Numbered from the stretch's first letter, positions 32,863 to 41,688 are shown. The stretch: DNA of 64,000 bases from Candidatus Omnitrophota bacterium (GCA_030695725.1 JAUYPN010000014.1:16808-80807); one strand, 5' to 3'. Program-made: numbers and translations. Notes: generated by a model from the letters alone, not told the origin.

Positions 32863-34533
32863 ATGGAAAATTTGTCCATTCTCATAGGTGGGAGAGCCGG
32901 TTTTGGTATAGACAAATCCGGCTCTATCATCTCATATATGATCAACCGCCTCGGTTATCGTACTTATGTGTACAGGGACTACCCTTCCATCATCAGGGGC
33001 GGGCACACATTTTCTGTAATACGCTCATCCGAAAAAAAGATCTTAGCCCACCGGGAAGCCGTAGATTATCTTCTTGCGTTAAATCAGGACACGATAACTC
33101 TCCATAAGAATAAGCTCAAAGATAGCTCGATAATAGTTTACGATGCCGATACCGTGAAGTGCGATGGCGTGTGTCCTGTGAAAAACTCTCTCGGCATTCC
33201 CGTCGGAAAGATATTGAAAGAGGAGCAGGCCCCTGAAATAATGCGTAATACGTGCATCATAGGGGGTTTTTCAAAGACAATAGGGATCGGATGGGATGTG
33301 GTTGAGGCGGTATTGAGAAAAGAGATCTCTAAAGACATAGAGATTAATCTGAAAGTGGCGCGGCGCGGTTACGACGAAGCAAAGCAGGTAGTTGCGACAA
33401 AATCATTAAATAGAGAGCCTTTGCCTTTACTGACAGGGAATGAGGCCATAAGCCTTGGTTTGATAAGGGGAGGGCTAAAGACATATATATCATATCCGAT
33501 GACGCCGACTTCACCGATCCTGCATTTTCTTGCCGCAGCGGCTGATGAGTTTTCATTAAAAGTAATACATCCGGAGAGTGAGATCGCAGTGATCTTGATG
33601 GCTCTCGGCTCTTCTTATTGCGGGGAACCGGTAGCTGTGGGGACGTCCGGAGGCGGATTCTGTCTTATGACAGAGGGCTTAAGTTTTTCCGGGATAGCGG
33701 AACTGCCGGTAGTTATCGTCTTGGGGCAAAGGCCGGGCCCCAGCACGGGGCTTCCTACCTATTCATCGCAGACTGAGCTGCATTTCGCATTGAGCGCCGG
33801 CCAGGGTGAGTTCACGCGTTTTGTTGTCGCTCCTGGGGATACCGAAGAGGCTTATTTCTGGTCGGGCGTAAGCTTAGGCCTCTCAAAAATGTTCCAGATA
33901 CCTTCTATAGTGCTCGTAGACAAAACTTTATGCGAAGGCACTTATAACTTCGATCTCGATTCTGTCACAAAACTTAAAGAATATACTTATCCTGTATGGG
34001 ACAGGAAGGCTCCGTATAAAAGATATGCTTTTACCGAATCCGGCGTATCGCCGTTAGCTTTCGCTCAGGATAAAGATGCGGTAATAAAAATTAATAGTTA
34101 TGAGCATGACGAATATGGCTTAACCACAGAGGATCCTCTGATAACGGTCAAGATGAATGACAAGCGTTTAGCTAAGAGGCGGTCCCTGATAAAAGAACTG
34201 GAAGGATACGAGGCCGTCAAAACTTATGGCGCCAAAGATTCTTCAACTGTCCTGTTGTGCTGGGGTTCGAATAAAGGCGTCTGTAAAGAAGTGGCTGAAG
34301 ACTTGAATATAAAGGCCGTGCAGCCCGTAGTTCTATCGCCTTTTCCCGCAGATGGGCTAAAAGACGCTTTAAAGGACGCTAAAAAAATAATATCAGTAGA
34401 AAATAATGCTACCGGACAATTGAGATCACTTATAACAGGCTTCGGCATCAATGTGAACGATGAGATCTTAAAATATGACGGCAGGCCGTTCTCCGTAGAT
34501 GAATTAGAAGAAAAAGTGAAAAGTAAATTATGA
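32863..34533 (+). CDS. korA: 2-oxoacid:ferredoxin oxidoreductase, fused gamma-alpha subunit
   Basis: The product joins a gamma domain (ENLSILIGGRAGFGIDKSG, residues 1-180) to an alpha domain beginning GNEAISLGLIRGGLKTYISY (about 190 on), as in KorA/IorA-like enzymes. These oxidise 2-oxoacids to acyl-CoA and reduce ferredoxin. ATG 32863 is preferred to GTG 32857 because AGGGG is better spaced. It overlaps korB by ATGA. No delta (ferredoxin) subunit is fused; the separate ferredoxin just upstream may replace it. The substrate (pyruvate, 2-oxoglutarate or another) is not clear from the sequence. Confidence 0.88.
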   Translation: MENLSILIGGRAGFGIDKSGSIISYMINRLGYRTYVYRDYPSIIRGGHTFSVIRSSEKKILAHREAVDYLLALNQDTITLHKNKLKDSSIIVYDADTVKCDGVCPVKNSLGIPVGKILKEEQAPEIMRNTCIIGGFSKTIGIGWDVVEAVLRKEISKDIEINLKVARRGYDEAKQVVATKSLNREPLPLLTGNEAISLGLIRGGLKTYISYPMTPTSPILHFLAAAADEFSLKVIHPESEIAVILMALGSSYCGEPVAVGTSGGGFCLMTEGLSFSGIAELPVVIVLGQRPGPSTGLPTYSSQTELHFALSAGQGEFTRFVVAPGDTEEAYFWSGVSLGLSKMFQIPSIVLVDKTLCEGTYNFDLDSVTKLKEYTYPVWDRKAPYKRYAFTESGVSPLAFAQDKDAVIKINSYEHDEYGLTTEDPLITVKMNDKRLAKRRSLIKELEGYEAVKTYGAKDSSTVLLCWGSNKGVCKEVAEDLNIKAVQPVVLSPFPADGLKDALKDAKKIISVENNATGQLRSLITGFGINVNDEILKYDGRPFSVDELEEKVKSKL

Positions 34534-35432
34534 TAAATTTAAATACTACAGCGCAGAATACATGGTGCATAGGATGCGGTAACTTTTCTATCCTCGGCGC
34601 CATGAAGACCGTCCTGCAGTCATTGGTTGCGGAGGGATTGCCTCCGGAAAATGTGGTGATCGTCTCGGGTATAGGATGCCACGCGAAGATAGTCGACTAT
34701 ATTAACGTCAATAGTTTCTATTCCCTACACGGCAGGGCCACGCCCGCCGCGGAGGGTATAAAGCTGTCCATGCCCGATACAAAAGTGATATGTTTCTCAG
34801 GTGACGGCGACGCATACGGCGAAGGTATAGAACATCTGATATTCGCCGCCAAGAGAAATATCGATATAACGATGATAATCCACAATAACCGTGTCTATGG
34901 CCTCACGACAGGTCAGTATACGCCGACCTCACCGCTGGGATTCAAAGGCAGGTCAACGCCTTTCGGTACGAAAGAAGCGCCTATAAATCCTCTGGATCTG
35001 ATGCTCGCCGCCGGCGCCACATTTTTGGGACGCGGAACATCGCACGGGCTGGAATTATTGAAGAAGTTGTTCAGAGAAGCGATCCTGCATAAAGGTTTTT
35101 CACTTATCGATGTCCTGCAGGTCTGCGTAACGTATAACAATCTGTATGAATACTACGAGAAAAAAGTTTATGAATTAAAAGATCATGATCCCGCTGATCG
35201 CACCGCGGCATTGGCAAAGATAAGAGAGTGGAATTATAATAATGATAACAAGATATCTCTGGGCGTGTTATACAAGATCGGGGCGCCCACATTTGATGAA
35301 AATTTCAAAATGGAGAATAAAACATTCGATCCTTCGACAAAAGCTCAGGATCGATCCCGAGCAAACGAAGTGCGTCGAGGGATCGACAGGGATTCGAAGA
35401 TCCGTGAATATCTGCAAAGGAGCTGCTTATGA
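34530..35432 (+). CDS. korB: 2-oxoacid:ferredoxin oxidoreductase beta subunit
   Basis: The 300-residue thiamine diphosphate subunit has NTWCIGCGNFSILGAMK at the start, the HGRATPAAEGIKL segment and the TPP motif FSGDGDAYGEGIEH followed by HNNRVYGLTTGQYTPTSPLG. A family C repeat (35328-35387) is read in frame near the C-terminus, giving a Ser/Arg-rich insert of about 20 residues before SKIREYLQRSCL. The insertion is in the variable tail, so activity may be kept. It overlaps both neighbours by four bases. Confidence 0.9.
   Translation: MINLNTTAQNTWCIGCGNFSILGAMKTVLQSLVAEGLPPENVVIVSGIGCHAKIVDYINVNSFYSLHGRATPAAEGIKLSMPDTKVICFSGDGDAYGEGIEHLIFAAKRNIDITMIIHNNRVYGLTTGQYTPTSPLGFKGRSTPFGTKEAPINPLDLMLAAGATFLGRGTSHGLELLKKLFREAILHKGFSLIDVLQVCVTYNNLYEYYEKKVYELKDHDPADRTAALAKIREWNYNNDNKISLGVLYKIGAPTFDENFKMENKTFDPSTKAQDRSRANEVRRGIDRDSKIREYLQRSCL
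35328..35387. repeat. Family C repeat inside korB
   Basis: GATCCTTCGACAAAAGCTCA starts the element. TCGATCCC (35351-35358) pairs with GGGATCGA (35379-35386). The 60 bases keep the frame open. Confidence 0.85.
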
Positions 35433-36040
35433 GCCCCAGGATAATGATCCTATATTACAGCATGTTCGGCAATAACTACATTATGGCGAAAGCCGTATTC
35501 GAAGGAATAAAAGAAGCGGGTGGCCAGCCCATGTTGAGGACAGTGCCTGAACTTTTGCCTCAAGAGGCTATAGATAAGGACCCCAGGATAAAGAAAGCAA
35601 AAGATATGCAAAAGGGCGTCCAGATAGCAAAGGTGGAGGAACTCGAAAAGATCGACGGTATAATACTGGGTTCGCCGACGCGGTTCGGCAATATGTGCGC
35701 CCAGATGAGAAATTTTCTTGATCAGACGGGCGGTATTTGGGCCAAAGGTTCTCTCATTGATAAGCCGGCAGGGGTTTTCTGCTCTACGGCATCCCTGCAC
35801 GGCGGACAGGAGACTACGCTTGTATCGATGATGTTCACGCTGCTTCATCATGGCGCTATAGTTATGGGAATACCTTACAGCGTGCCGGAACTCGTTGCGA
35901 CCACCAGAGGAGGTACTCCATACGGTCCGACTGCCGTTGTGGGGACTATGGGCGACGCGGCGCCGACCGAAACTGACCTGAAGATAGCAAAAGAGCTTGG
36001 CAAAAGGATCTCCAGGATAGCGTCTAAAACAGGGGTATAG
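35429..36040 (+). CDS. wrbA: WrbA-like flavodoxin / NAD(P)H:quinone oxidoreductase
   Basis: 203 residues with the flavodoxin FMN loop (LYYSMFGNNYIMAKAV), the WrbA signature GSPTRFGNMCAQMRNFLDQT, and the C-terminal STASLHGGQETT and GTPYGPTAVVG loops. WrbA reduces quinones by two electrons and so avoids semiquinone radicals. It fits the stress unit. Start ATG overlaps the korB stop. Confidence 0.92.
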   Translation: MSPRIMILYYSMFGNNYIMAKAVFEGIKEAGGQPMLRTVPELLPQEAIDKDPRIKKAKDMQKGVQIAKVEELEKIDGIILGSPTRFGNMCAQMRNFLDQTGGIWAKGSLIDKPAGVFCSTASLHGGQETTLVSMMFTLLHHGAIVMGIPYSVPELVATTRGGTPYGPTAVVGTMGDAAPTETDLKIAKELGKRISRIASKTGV

Positions 36041-36044
36041 CGTA

Positions 36045-36572
36045 ATGGATCCGAATGTACTTCATAATATAAGCTACGGGATGTTCATAATCTCGTCGAG
36101 CAAAGGGAAAACCCTGAACGGCCAGATAGCGAACGCCGTCTTCCAGATAACGAGCGAACCCGTTACCATAGCTATCAGTATAAATAACAAGAATCTGACC
36201 AATGAATTTATAAAGACAAGCGGCATATTCGGCGTATCTATATTAAGCGAAGACGCGGCCCTTCCTTTTATAGGAAAGTTCGGTTTTAAGTCGGGCAGGA
36301 CCGAAGATAAATTCAAGGACGTGAATTACAAAATTCTGCCTTCGGGGTGTCCCATAGTAACGGATTATTCTATAGCGTATATCGAAGCAAAGGTGATAAA
36401 CTGTTTCGACTGTCTCACGCATACGTTATTTTTAGGCGAGATGACCGATTCAAGCCTTTTGAAAGATGGTAAGCCCATGACATATGATTATTACCATCAG
36501 GTGAAGCGCGGGTTTACACCGTCGTCGGCGCCTACATTTATAAAGGGGGAAAAGAGGGGGATGCCTAAATGA
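36045..36572 (+). CDS. Flavin reductase-like FMN-binding protein
   Basis: 175 residues of the flavin reductase/flavoredoxin fold (VLHNISYGMFIISSSKGKTL, TNEFIKTSGIFGVSILSED, YIEAKVINCFDCLTHTLFLG). In several anaerobes this domain is fused to rubredoxin or placed beside a flavodiiron protein and acts as its NADH-dependent reductase. The directly following overlapping gene (ATGA) is a flavodiiron protein, so the same role is likely here. Confidence 0.85.
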   Translation: MDPNVLHNISYGMFIISSSKGKTLNGQIANAVFQITSEPVTIAISINNKNLTNEFIKTSGIFGVSILSEDAALPFIGKFGFKSGRTEDKFKDVNYKILPSGCPIVTDYSIAYIEAKVINCFDCLTHTLFLGEMTDSSLLKDGKPMTYDYYHQVKRGFTPSSAPTFIKGEKRGMPK

Positions 36573-37753
36573 AACCGATCGAGATCAAAAATGGGATTTA
36601 CTGGGTCGGCGCGGTCGACTGGAGCGTGAAGTCATTCCATGGCCACACCTATACTACGCAAAGAGGAACTACATATAATTCTTATCTCATAGTGGATGAG
36701 AAGATAGCGCTGATCGATACCGTATACAGCCCATTTACCGAAGAATTGATCGAAAAGATCCGCAGTATTGTACCTCCGGAAAAAATAGACTATGTGATAG
36801 CAAATCATGTTGAGAGAGACCACTCAGGCGCCATGCCCGCCCTGATGAAGCTGTGCCCGAAGGCCAAAGTGTACGGCACCGCCAAATGCAAGGAGGGCCT
36901 GTACAGGAATTATTATGAGAATTGGGATTTCCAGATCGTCAAGACGGGCGATTCGCTGAAGCTCGGCAAAAAGACGCTCACATTTTTGGAAGCGCCCATG
37001 ATACATTGGCCCGACAGCATGTTCACGTATTGCCCGGAAGAGAAGCTCCTGATGCCGAATGACGCTTTTGGCCAGCACTACGCAACGAGCGAGCGCTACG
37101 ATGATGAGGTGGATCAGGCCGAGCTCATGGACGAGGCGGCGAAGTATTACGGGAATATATTATGGCCGTTAAGTTCCCTGATACTCAGGAAGATCGAAGA
37201 AGTCGTGAATATGAAGATACCTATAGATATGATAGCTCCCAGCCACGGAATAATATGGCGTAAGGACCCTGCTAAGATAATCAATGCGTATGTTTCTTGG
37301 GCCAAGAACGAGACAAAGAAGAAGGTTGTGGTCATTTATGAGACGATGTGGGGATCTACCGAGAAGATGGCTCGCAAAATGGTCGAGGGTATAACGTCTG
37401 CCGGGGTAGATGTAAAGCTTGTAGATATGAATCAGTCGGACAGGACCGAGGTTATAAAAGAGATGCTTACCGCAAAGGGCTATCTCATCGGCTCATCTAC
37501 GCACGATAACGATATGCTGCCCTCACTGGCAGGTTTCCTGGAGTTTCTGAATGGACTGAAGCCGAAGTCCAGGATCGCCGCGGCGTTCGGTTCTTATGGT
37601 TGGGCAGGAGGCGCGGTCGCCAATATCGAAGAGATGATCAAAAAGGCGGGCATCGCGCTGGCGATGCCGTCCATTTCATTCAAGTATCTTCCTGATGGGG
37701 ATGAGATGAAGAAATGTTATGAGTTCGGGAAGGAATTCTCCGCAAAATTATAA
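36569..37753 (+). CDS. fprA: Flavodiiron protein (A-type flavoprotein)
   Basis: This 394-residue enzyme reduces O2 to water and/or NO to N2O. Residues 1-250 are a metallo-beta-lactamase-like domain with the diiron ligands H80, E82, D84 and H85 (HVERDHSG), plus a later His in HWPDSMF. Residues about 253-394 are a flavodoxin domain (VIYETMWGSTEKMARKMVEG). Length and ligand spacing match FprA enzymes of acetogens. Electrons probably come from the rubredoxin (32465) or the flavin reductase-like protein just upstream. Confidence 0.95.
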   Translation: MKPIEIKNGIYWVGAVDWSVKSFHGHTYTTQRGTTYNSYLIVDEKIALIDTVYSPFTEELIEKIRSIVPPEKIDYVIANHVERDHSGAMPALMKLCPKAKVYGTAKCKEGLYRNYYENWDFQIVKTGDSLKLGKKTLTFLEAPMIHWPDSMFTYCPEEKLLMPNDAFGQHYATSERYDDEVDQAELMDEAAKYYGNILWPLSSLILRKIEEVVNMKIPIDMIAPSHGIIWRKDPAKIINAYVSWAKNETKKKVVVIYETMWGSTEKMARKMVEGITSAGVDVKLVDMNQSDRTEVIKEMLTAKGYLIGSSTHDNDMLPSLAGFLEFLNGLKPKSRIAAAFGSYGWAGGAVANIEEMIKKAGIALAMPSISFKYLPDGDEMKKCYEFGKEFSAKL

Positions 37754-37767
37754 ACAAGGAGGGTTGT

Positions 37768-38163
37768 ATGGCAGAGCTGAAGGACCTGATCCAGTCCGCC
37801 GACTGGAAAAAAGAAAAGCATGTACCCGTGATCGATTTTCCCGATAAAGGCAAGAAGGGCGAATTGATAAAGGCGATATTCACGGTAGGCAAAGAGATAG
37901 CGCATCCCAATACAACGGAGCATCATATCAGATGGATATCCGTATTCTTTTTGCCGGATGGGGAAAAGTTCCCTCTCCAGATAGCGAGGTTTGAATTCGA
38001 CGCCCACGGCGAGTCGGCCGGCGGACCGAATATGAGCACCGTCTACGCTTATCCGGAGGCGTCGGCAAATTTTAAGACCGATAAATCGGGCACGATCCTC
38101 GCGTCCAGTTACTGCAATATACACGGGTTATGGCAGAGCTCAAAAAGACTGGAGATAGCATGA
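37768..38163 (+). CDS. Superoxide reductase (neelaredoxin type)
   Basis: 131 residues, one-iron class without the N-terminal desulforedoxin domain. The iron ligands are visible: E16-K17-H18 (EKHVPVI), His in AHPNTTEHHIRW, and C116 with H119 (SYCNIHG). It reduces superoxide to peroxide without releasing O2, which suits a strict anaerobe. A good AAGGAGG site precedes it. Its stop overlaps the glutaredoxin gene. Confidence 0.94.
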   Translation: MAELKDLIQSADWKKEKHVPVIDFPDKGKKGELIKAIFTVGKEIAHPNTTEHHIRWISVFFLPDGEKFPLQIARFEFDAHGESAGGPNMSTVYAYPEASANFKTDKSGTILASSYCNIHGLWQSSKRLEIA

Positions 38164-38396
38164 GCAAAAAAGTGAAAGTTTATTCCACGCCCGCGTGCCC
38201 TTTCTGCGTCAGGGCGAAGCAGTTCTTAAAAGAGAGCGCCGTGGTCTTTGAAGATATCGATGTCTCTATTAACCATGAGGCCGCGCAGGATATGATAAAG
38301 AGATCCGGGCAGATGGGCGTGCCGGTGATCGATATCGATGGCGAGTTAATCGTAGGATTTGATAAGGAAAAGATCAAAAAGTCGTTAGGACTGTAA
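38160..38396 (+). CDS. Glutaredoxin-like protein
   Basis: 78 residues from ATG 38160, which overlaps the superoxide reductase stop by four bases. It has the CPFC active site (STPACPFCVRAKQFL) and the GVPVIDIDGELIVGFD cis-Pro and C-terminal segments of NrdH/YruB-type glutaredoxins. The thioredoxin reductase 130 bases downstream is a plausible reductant. Confidence 0.92.
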   Translation: MSKKVKVYSTPACPFCVRAKQFLKESAVVFEDIDVSINHEAAQDMIKRSGQMGVPVIDIDGELIVGFDKEKIKKSLGL

Positions 38397-38439
38397 AATA
38401 ATCGAAATTCAAATTATTTGTTGCCAAAATCAGTCTTAC

Positions 38440-38503
38440 TGTCATTCCCGCGAAAGCGGGAATCTAGAATTATGTATGGATGCCCGCTTCCGCGGGCATG
38501 ACA
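38440..38503. repeat. Family A repeat before trxB
   Basis: TGTCATTCCCGCGAAAGCGG begins the left hairpin; GGATGCCCGCTTCCGCGGGC and ATGACA close the right one. It separates the glutaredoxin gene from trxB; no promoter is obvious after it. Confidence 0.88.
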
Positions 38504-38527
38504 TGATTCGAATTTAGGATTTAAAGT

Positions 38528-39430
38528 ATGTACGACTTGATAATTATCGGTGCCGGCCCTGCGGGGATAACCGCTACGGTATACGCCGCCAGAAAAAAGA
38601 TGAATTTCCTGGTGATCTCCGGCGATATCGGCGGCCAGGCGGGATGGAGCGGGGATATAGAGAATTACACCGGTTACCAGTTCATCACGGGCCCGGAGCT
38701 CGCGTCGAAGTTCGAAGAGCACATGCGTAAATATGGCATAGCTATGAAGGAAGGCGAGCTCGTGACGGATCTCAAGAGGGTCGACGACAGAGTCATTATA
38801 AAGACCGATAAGGCCCAGTATGAATCTAAGACCGCGATCGTCGCTTCTGGTAAGAGATCAAGAGAGCTGTCGGTTCCGGGAGAAAAAGAGTTTAAAAATA
38901 AAGGATTGACATACTGTGCCACATGCGATGGGCCGCTCTTCGCGGGCAAGGATGTGGCTGTGATAGGCGGCGGTAACTCCGCTCTCGACGCCGTGCTCCA
39001 GTTAATTAAGATAGCCCATCGTATCTATCTTATCAACATGGTGTCGCATTTGACGGGCGACCCGGTCATGATAGAGAAAGTGCATGAAAGCGGTATAGTG
39101 ACCGTAATGAACAACGCAAAGGTGCTCGAGATCACAGGCGACCAAATGGTGAGCGGTATCAAAGTAAGGTTCGATGGCGAAGATAAGGTGCTTTCGGTCG
39201 GGGGAATATTTGTGGAGATAGGACTTATGCCAAATTCCTATTTTGCGGCGACACTGGACAAGAACGCGCTCGGCGAGATAAAGGTGGATTGTCATAATCG
39301 TACCAATATTCCAGGGATATTTGCCGCCGGAGACGTTACGAATGTTCCCGAGAAACAGATAATAATAGCCGCAGGCGAAGGTTCGAAGGCAAGCCTTTCG
39401 GCGTTCAAATATTTGAATCAGCGTAGATGA
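38528..39430 (+). CDS. trxB: Thioredoxin reductase
   Basis: 300 residues with FAD motif IIIGAGPAGITATVYAARK, redox-active CATC (C130, C133), NAD(P) motif VAVIGGGNSALDAVLQL and the C-terminal FAD motif GIFAAGDVTN. The second nucleotide-binding motif lacks the usual Arg pair for NADPH (INMVSHLTGD), so a cofactor other than NADPH, for example NADH or reduced ferredoxin or flavin, is possible. No thioredoxin gene is nearby; the glutaredoxin just upstream may be the partner. Confidence 0.9.
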   Translation: MYDLIIIGAGPAGITATVYAARKKMNFLVISGDIGGQAGWSGDIENYTGYQFITGPELASKFEEHMRKYGIAMKEGELVTDLKRVDDRVIIKTDKAQYESKTAIVASGKRSRELSVPGEKEFKNKGLTYCATCDGPLFAGKDVAVIGGGNSALDAVLQLIKIAHRIYLINMVSHLTGDPVMIEKVHESGIVTVMNNAKVLEITGDQMVSGIKVRFDGEDKVLSVGGIFVEIGLMPNSYFAATLDKNALGEIKVDCHNRTNIPGIFAAGDVTNVPEKQIIIAAGEGSKASLSAFKYLNQRR

Positions 39431-39443
39431 GCTTTAAGAGATC

Positions 39444-40064
39444 ATGACTCCCCGCAGAAAATTGCTCGAAGAATATAAGCATAAGAAAGGTGACATCAGG
39501 AAACGCCTGCGTGAATTCAGAAAGATAGGTAAAGGCAGCGCCGAAGATATATTTACAGAGCTATGTTTCTGCATACTGACGCCGCAATCCAATGCCCGCC
39601 AGTGCGATAAAGCTATTCAGGAACTTAAGAAGAAGAGGCTGCTTTTTAAAGCTCCGGCCGGATTGATATACCCTGTCTTAAAAGGCAGGTCGAGATTCCA
39701 TAATAAGAAGGCCGAATATTTGGTGGAGGCGCGCCGGTCTTTTGACAGAAGCATCCTCTCTGATGGCAGTGTTCTCGATATGCGTGAAAAAATAGTAGAA
39801 GACGTAAAGGGCGTCGGATACAAAGAGGCAAGCCATTTTTTGAGAAATATCGGGCTAGGTAAAGATGTCGCCATACTCGACAGGCATATACTGAAGAATT
39901 TAAAGAGATATGGTGTAATAGACAGGGTGCCGTCATCGATCTCAGTGAAATCTTACCTTAATATAGAGAAAGATGCGCGAGCCTTCGCGAAAAAAATAGG
40001 CATCGCCCTGGAAGAGCTGGATCTGTTATTCTGGTCTCGAGAGACCGGCGAGATATTCAAATGA
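39444..40064 (+). CDS. ogg: 8-oxoguanine DNA glycosylase/AP lyase, Ogg2 type
   Basis: A 206-residue base-excision repair enzyme. The helix-hairpin-helix reads VKGVGYKEASHFLRNIG with catalytic K127, followed by ILDRHIL with D146; the Methanocaldococcus Ogg2 enzyme has the same pair at nearly the same positions. It removes oxidised guanine and nicks the strand. Its position behind the oxidative-stress genes is fitting. It starts 14 bases after trxB. Confidence 0.9.
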   Translation: MTPRRKLLEEYKHKKGDIRKRLREFRKIGKGSAEDIFTELCFCILTPQSNARQCDKAIQELKKKRLLFKAPAGLIYPVLKGRSRFHNKKAEYLVEARRSFDRSILSDGSVLDMREKIVEDVKGVGYKEASHFLRNIGLGKDVAILDRHILKNLKRYGVIDRVPSSISVKSYLNIEKDARAFAKKIGIALEELDLLFWSRETGEIFK

Positions 40065-40076
40065 TTATTATTCTTG

Positions 40077-40149
40077 ATCCTTCGGCCCTTCGACTTTGCT
40101 CAGGGCCGTCCTGAGCTTTTGTCGAAGGACGGCTTCGCTGGAGGGTCAA
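40077..40149. repeat. Family C repeat cluster
   Basis: GATCCTTCGGCCCTTCGACT is followed by TTGCTCAGGGCCGTCCTGAG and CTTTTGTCGAAGGAC. Nested arms such as GTCCTGAG...GTCGAAGGAC show the family C structure in its uninterrupted intergenic form. Confidence 0.85.
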
Positions 40150-40173
40150 GCGTTGTACTTTTATAGAATCTGC

Positions 40174-40203
40174 TTGACAGGAAATCCGTTAAGGGATTAT
40201 AAT
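40174..40203 (+). promoter_or_regulatory. Consensus sigma70-type promoter
   Basis: TTGACA (40174-40179) and TATAAT (40198-40203) are 18 bases apart, both perfect hexamers. The lipoprotein gene starts at 40243 behind AAAAGGAGGAG. Confidence 0.8.
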
Positions 40204-40242
40204 CCAAAATCAGCGATTTCGCGCGAAAAAAAGGAGGAGTAG

Positions 40243-40707
40243 ATGAATAGAAGTTTGATGTTGGTTTTTGCAGCTGCTTTAATGATAGCGCCGCTTGCTG
40301 TAGTCGGCTGTAAGGGTAAAGTCGACAAGGAAGCCGAGATGGCCAAGCTTGAGACGACTGAGGCTTTTGCCCCTATGGAAGATGTTGTGGTGACCCAGTC
40401 GCCTGTTACAGAATCTGTTCAAGCGCAATCCTCAAGCCAGGAAACGATTCCCCCGACCGCGATGGTGCCGCCTACGGACGAAACCGCGACAGCAGCCGGA
40501 CGGGACTCGCTCGGCAGAAATAAGGATATACAGACCGCGCTTAAGGCCTCGGGTTTCTATGCCGGAAATATAGACGGTAAGATCGGCCCGAAGACGAAGA
40601 GAGCGATAGTGGAGTTCCAGAAGGCGAAGGGCCTGAAGGCGGACGGCAAGGTCGGCCCGAAAACATGGATGGAGCTCGAAAAGTATTTGACAACTCAGCA
40701 GCAGTAG
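40243..40707 (+). CDS. Lipoprotein with C-terminal peptidoglycan-binding domain
   Basis: 154 residues. The signal peptide ends in a lipobox (AVVGC, Cys near 23). A Thr/Pro/Gln-rich linker spans about 45-90. A PG_binding_1 domain fills about 92-148 (DIQTALKASGFYAGNIDGKI, then GPKTKRAIVEFQKAKGLKAD). It is probably anchored in the outer membrane and bound to the cell wall. It has its own strong promoter. Confidence 0.85.
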   Translation: MNRSLMLVFAAALMIAPLAVVGCKGKVDKEAEMAKLETTEAFAPMEDVVVTQSPVTESVQAQSSSQETIPPTAMVPPTDETATAAGRDSLGRNKDIQTALKASGFYAGNIDGKIGPKTKRAIVEFQKAKGLKADGKVGPKTWMELEKYLTTQQQ

Positions 40708-40708
40708 A

Positions 40709-40761
40709 ACCCTTCGGCAGCAGCTCAGGGTTCTATCCCGAGCTAAAGTCGAGGGATAGAA
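40709..40761. repeat. Family C repeat between two lipoprotein genes
   Basis: ACCCTTCGGCAGCAGCTCAG is followed by GGTTCTATCCCGAGCTAAAG and TCGAGGGATAGAA. TTCTATCCC pairs with GGGATAGAA. Confidence 0.85.
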
Positions 40762-40777
40762 GGGGGCGCATTTTTTT

Positions 40778-41137
40778 ATGAGACTATTGAAATTGATCTC
40801 TTTTATTACCCTCATTACGGTCGTCTCGCTTTCGCTCACAGGATGCGGTGTCGCCAAGAATAAATACGAGGCTCTTCTTAACGAAAAGATAGCGCTTGAG
40901 GAGAAGCTGAATCTGCTCACCAAATCGAGAGACGCTCTAAGAAGCGAATACGAGAACATCTTGAAAGATAAGATGGATCTGGCGTCTAAGGTAGATACGC
41001 TGGCGAACGAGAAGAACGCGCTCAAAGGCGAGTATGATAAACTTCTTGACGAGAAGGTTTCCCTGAAGGCAGCCTATGACAAAGTCTCCTTGGTCAAAGA
41101 GGCGGCGCCGGCGCAGGCAAAGGCCGCAAAAAGATAA
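40778..41137 (+). CDS. Small coiled-coil lipoprotein
   Basis: 119 residues with a lipoprotein signal (SLTGC, Cys near 24). The mature part is one long coiled coil with repeating EK/LL heptads from about 30 to 105 and an Ala-rich basic tail (PAQAKAAKR). It resembles Lpp-like or other structural envelope lipoproteins in plan, but no family is recognised. Confidence 0.75.
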   Translation: MRLLKLISFITLITVVSLSLTGCGVAKNKYEALLNEKIALEEKLNLLTKSRDALRSEYENILKDKMDLASKVDTLANEKNALKGEYDKLLDEKVSLKAAYDKVSLVKEAAPAQAKAAKR

Positions 41138-41202
41138 GACATTGACATTTGTATCGTGATTGTGATAGCATACAATCGGTAACGTTTACGAGGAGGTGTG
41201 GA

Positions 41203-41670
41203 ATGAAGAAGCATTTTGTGTGCATAACGGTCATCTTTGCGTTAATGACTTTATCGGCCATGTCGGCGTTCTCTCAAGGCCCAGAGTCTCCCGCCAAGGA
41301 CAACACGGCCCCGTCTCAAGGGACGCAGGAAGCGGCGGTTCAGGCCCCCCAGGCCGTTCCGGCGGAAGCGGCTGCCAGGACGAATGAGCTCTCCATTTAC
41401 GGCGAGGTTCAGGCCGTTAATGTACAGGGCGCCTCGATGTCAGTTCAGTATTATGACTATGACAATGACGAAGAGAAGACCCTGGAAGTCTCTCTCGATA
41501 AAGATTCTCGGCTGGAAAACGTGAAGGCGATCGGCGAAGTCAAGAAGGGCGATTGGGTGGATGTCACATACACCGTGGCCGGCGGCAGGAATATGGCCAA
41601 GTCGGTCAGCGTTGAGACCGAAGAGGTCGGCGCGGAAGAGAATGCTCCGGTAAATATCACTGACGAATAG
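41203..41670 (+). CDS. Exported protein of unknown function
   Basis: From ATG 41203 behind AGGAGGTGTG the product has 155 residues: a signal peptide (VITVIFALMTLSAMSAFS-like, cleaved after SAFS), a Pro/Ala/Gln-rich linker to about 65, and a small beta-rich domain (SIYGEVQAVNVQGASMSVQY through VDVTYTVAGGRNMAKSVSVE). The domain is like short OB or DUF5666-type folds that carry signatures of G-x-V-x-x-V, but I cannot fix a family. A TTGACA box lies at 41142-41147 with no good -10 partner. Confidence 0.7.
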   Translation: MKKHFVCITVIFALMTLSAMSAFSQGPESPAKDNTAPSQGTQEAAVQAPQAVPAEAAARTNELSIYGEVQAVNVQGASMSVQYYDYDNDEEKTLEVSLDKDSRLENVKAIGEVKKGDWVDVTYTVAGGRNMAKSVSVETEEVGAEENAPVNITDE

Positions 41671-41688
41671 CGCCATAAGGAGGCCCTT

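Noticed and set aside
38397..38527. Possible riboswitch upstream of trxB
   Set aside because: The structure is fully explained by a family A repeat; no conserved aptamer motif was seen.
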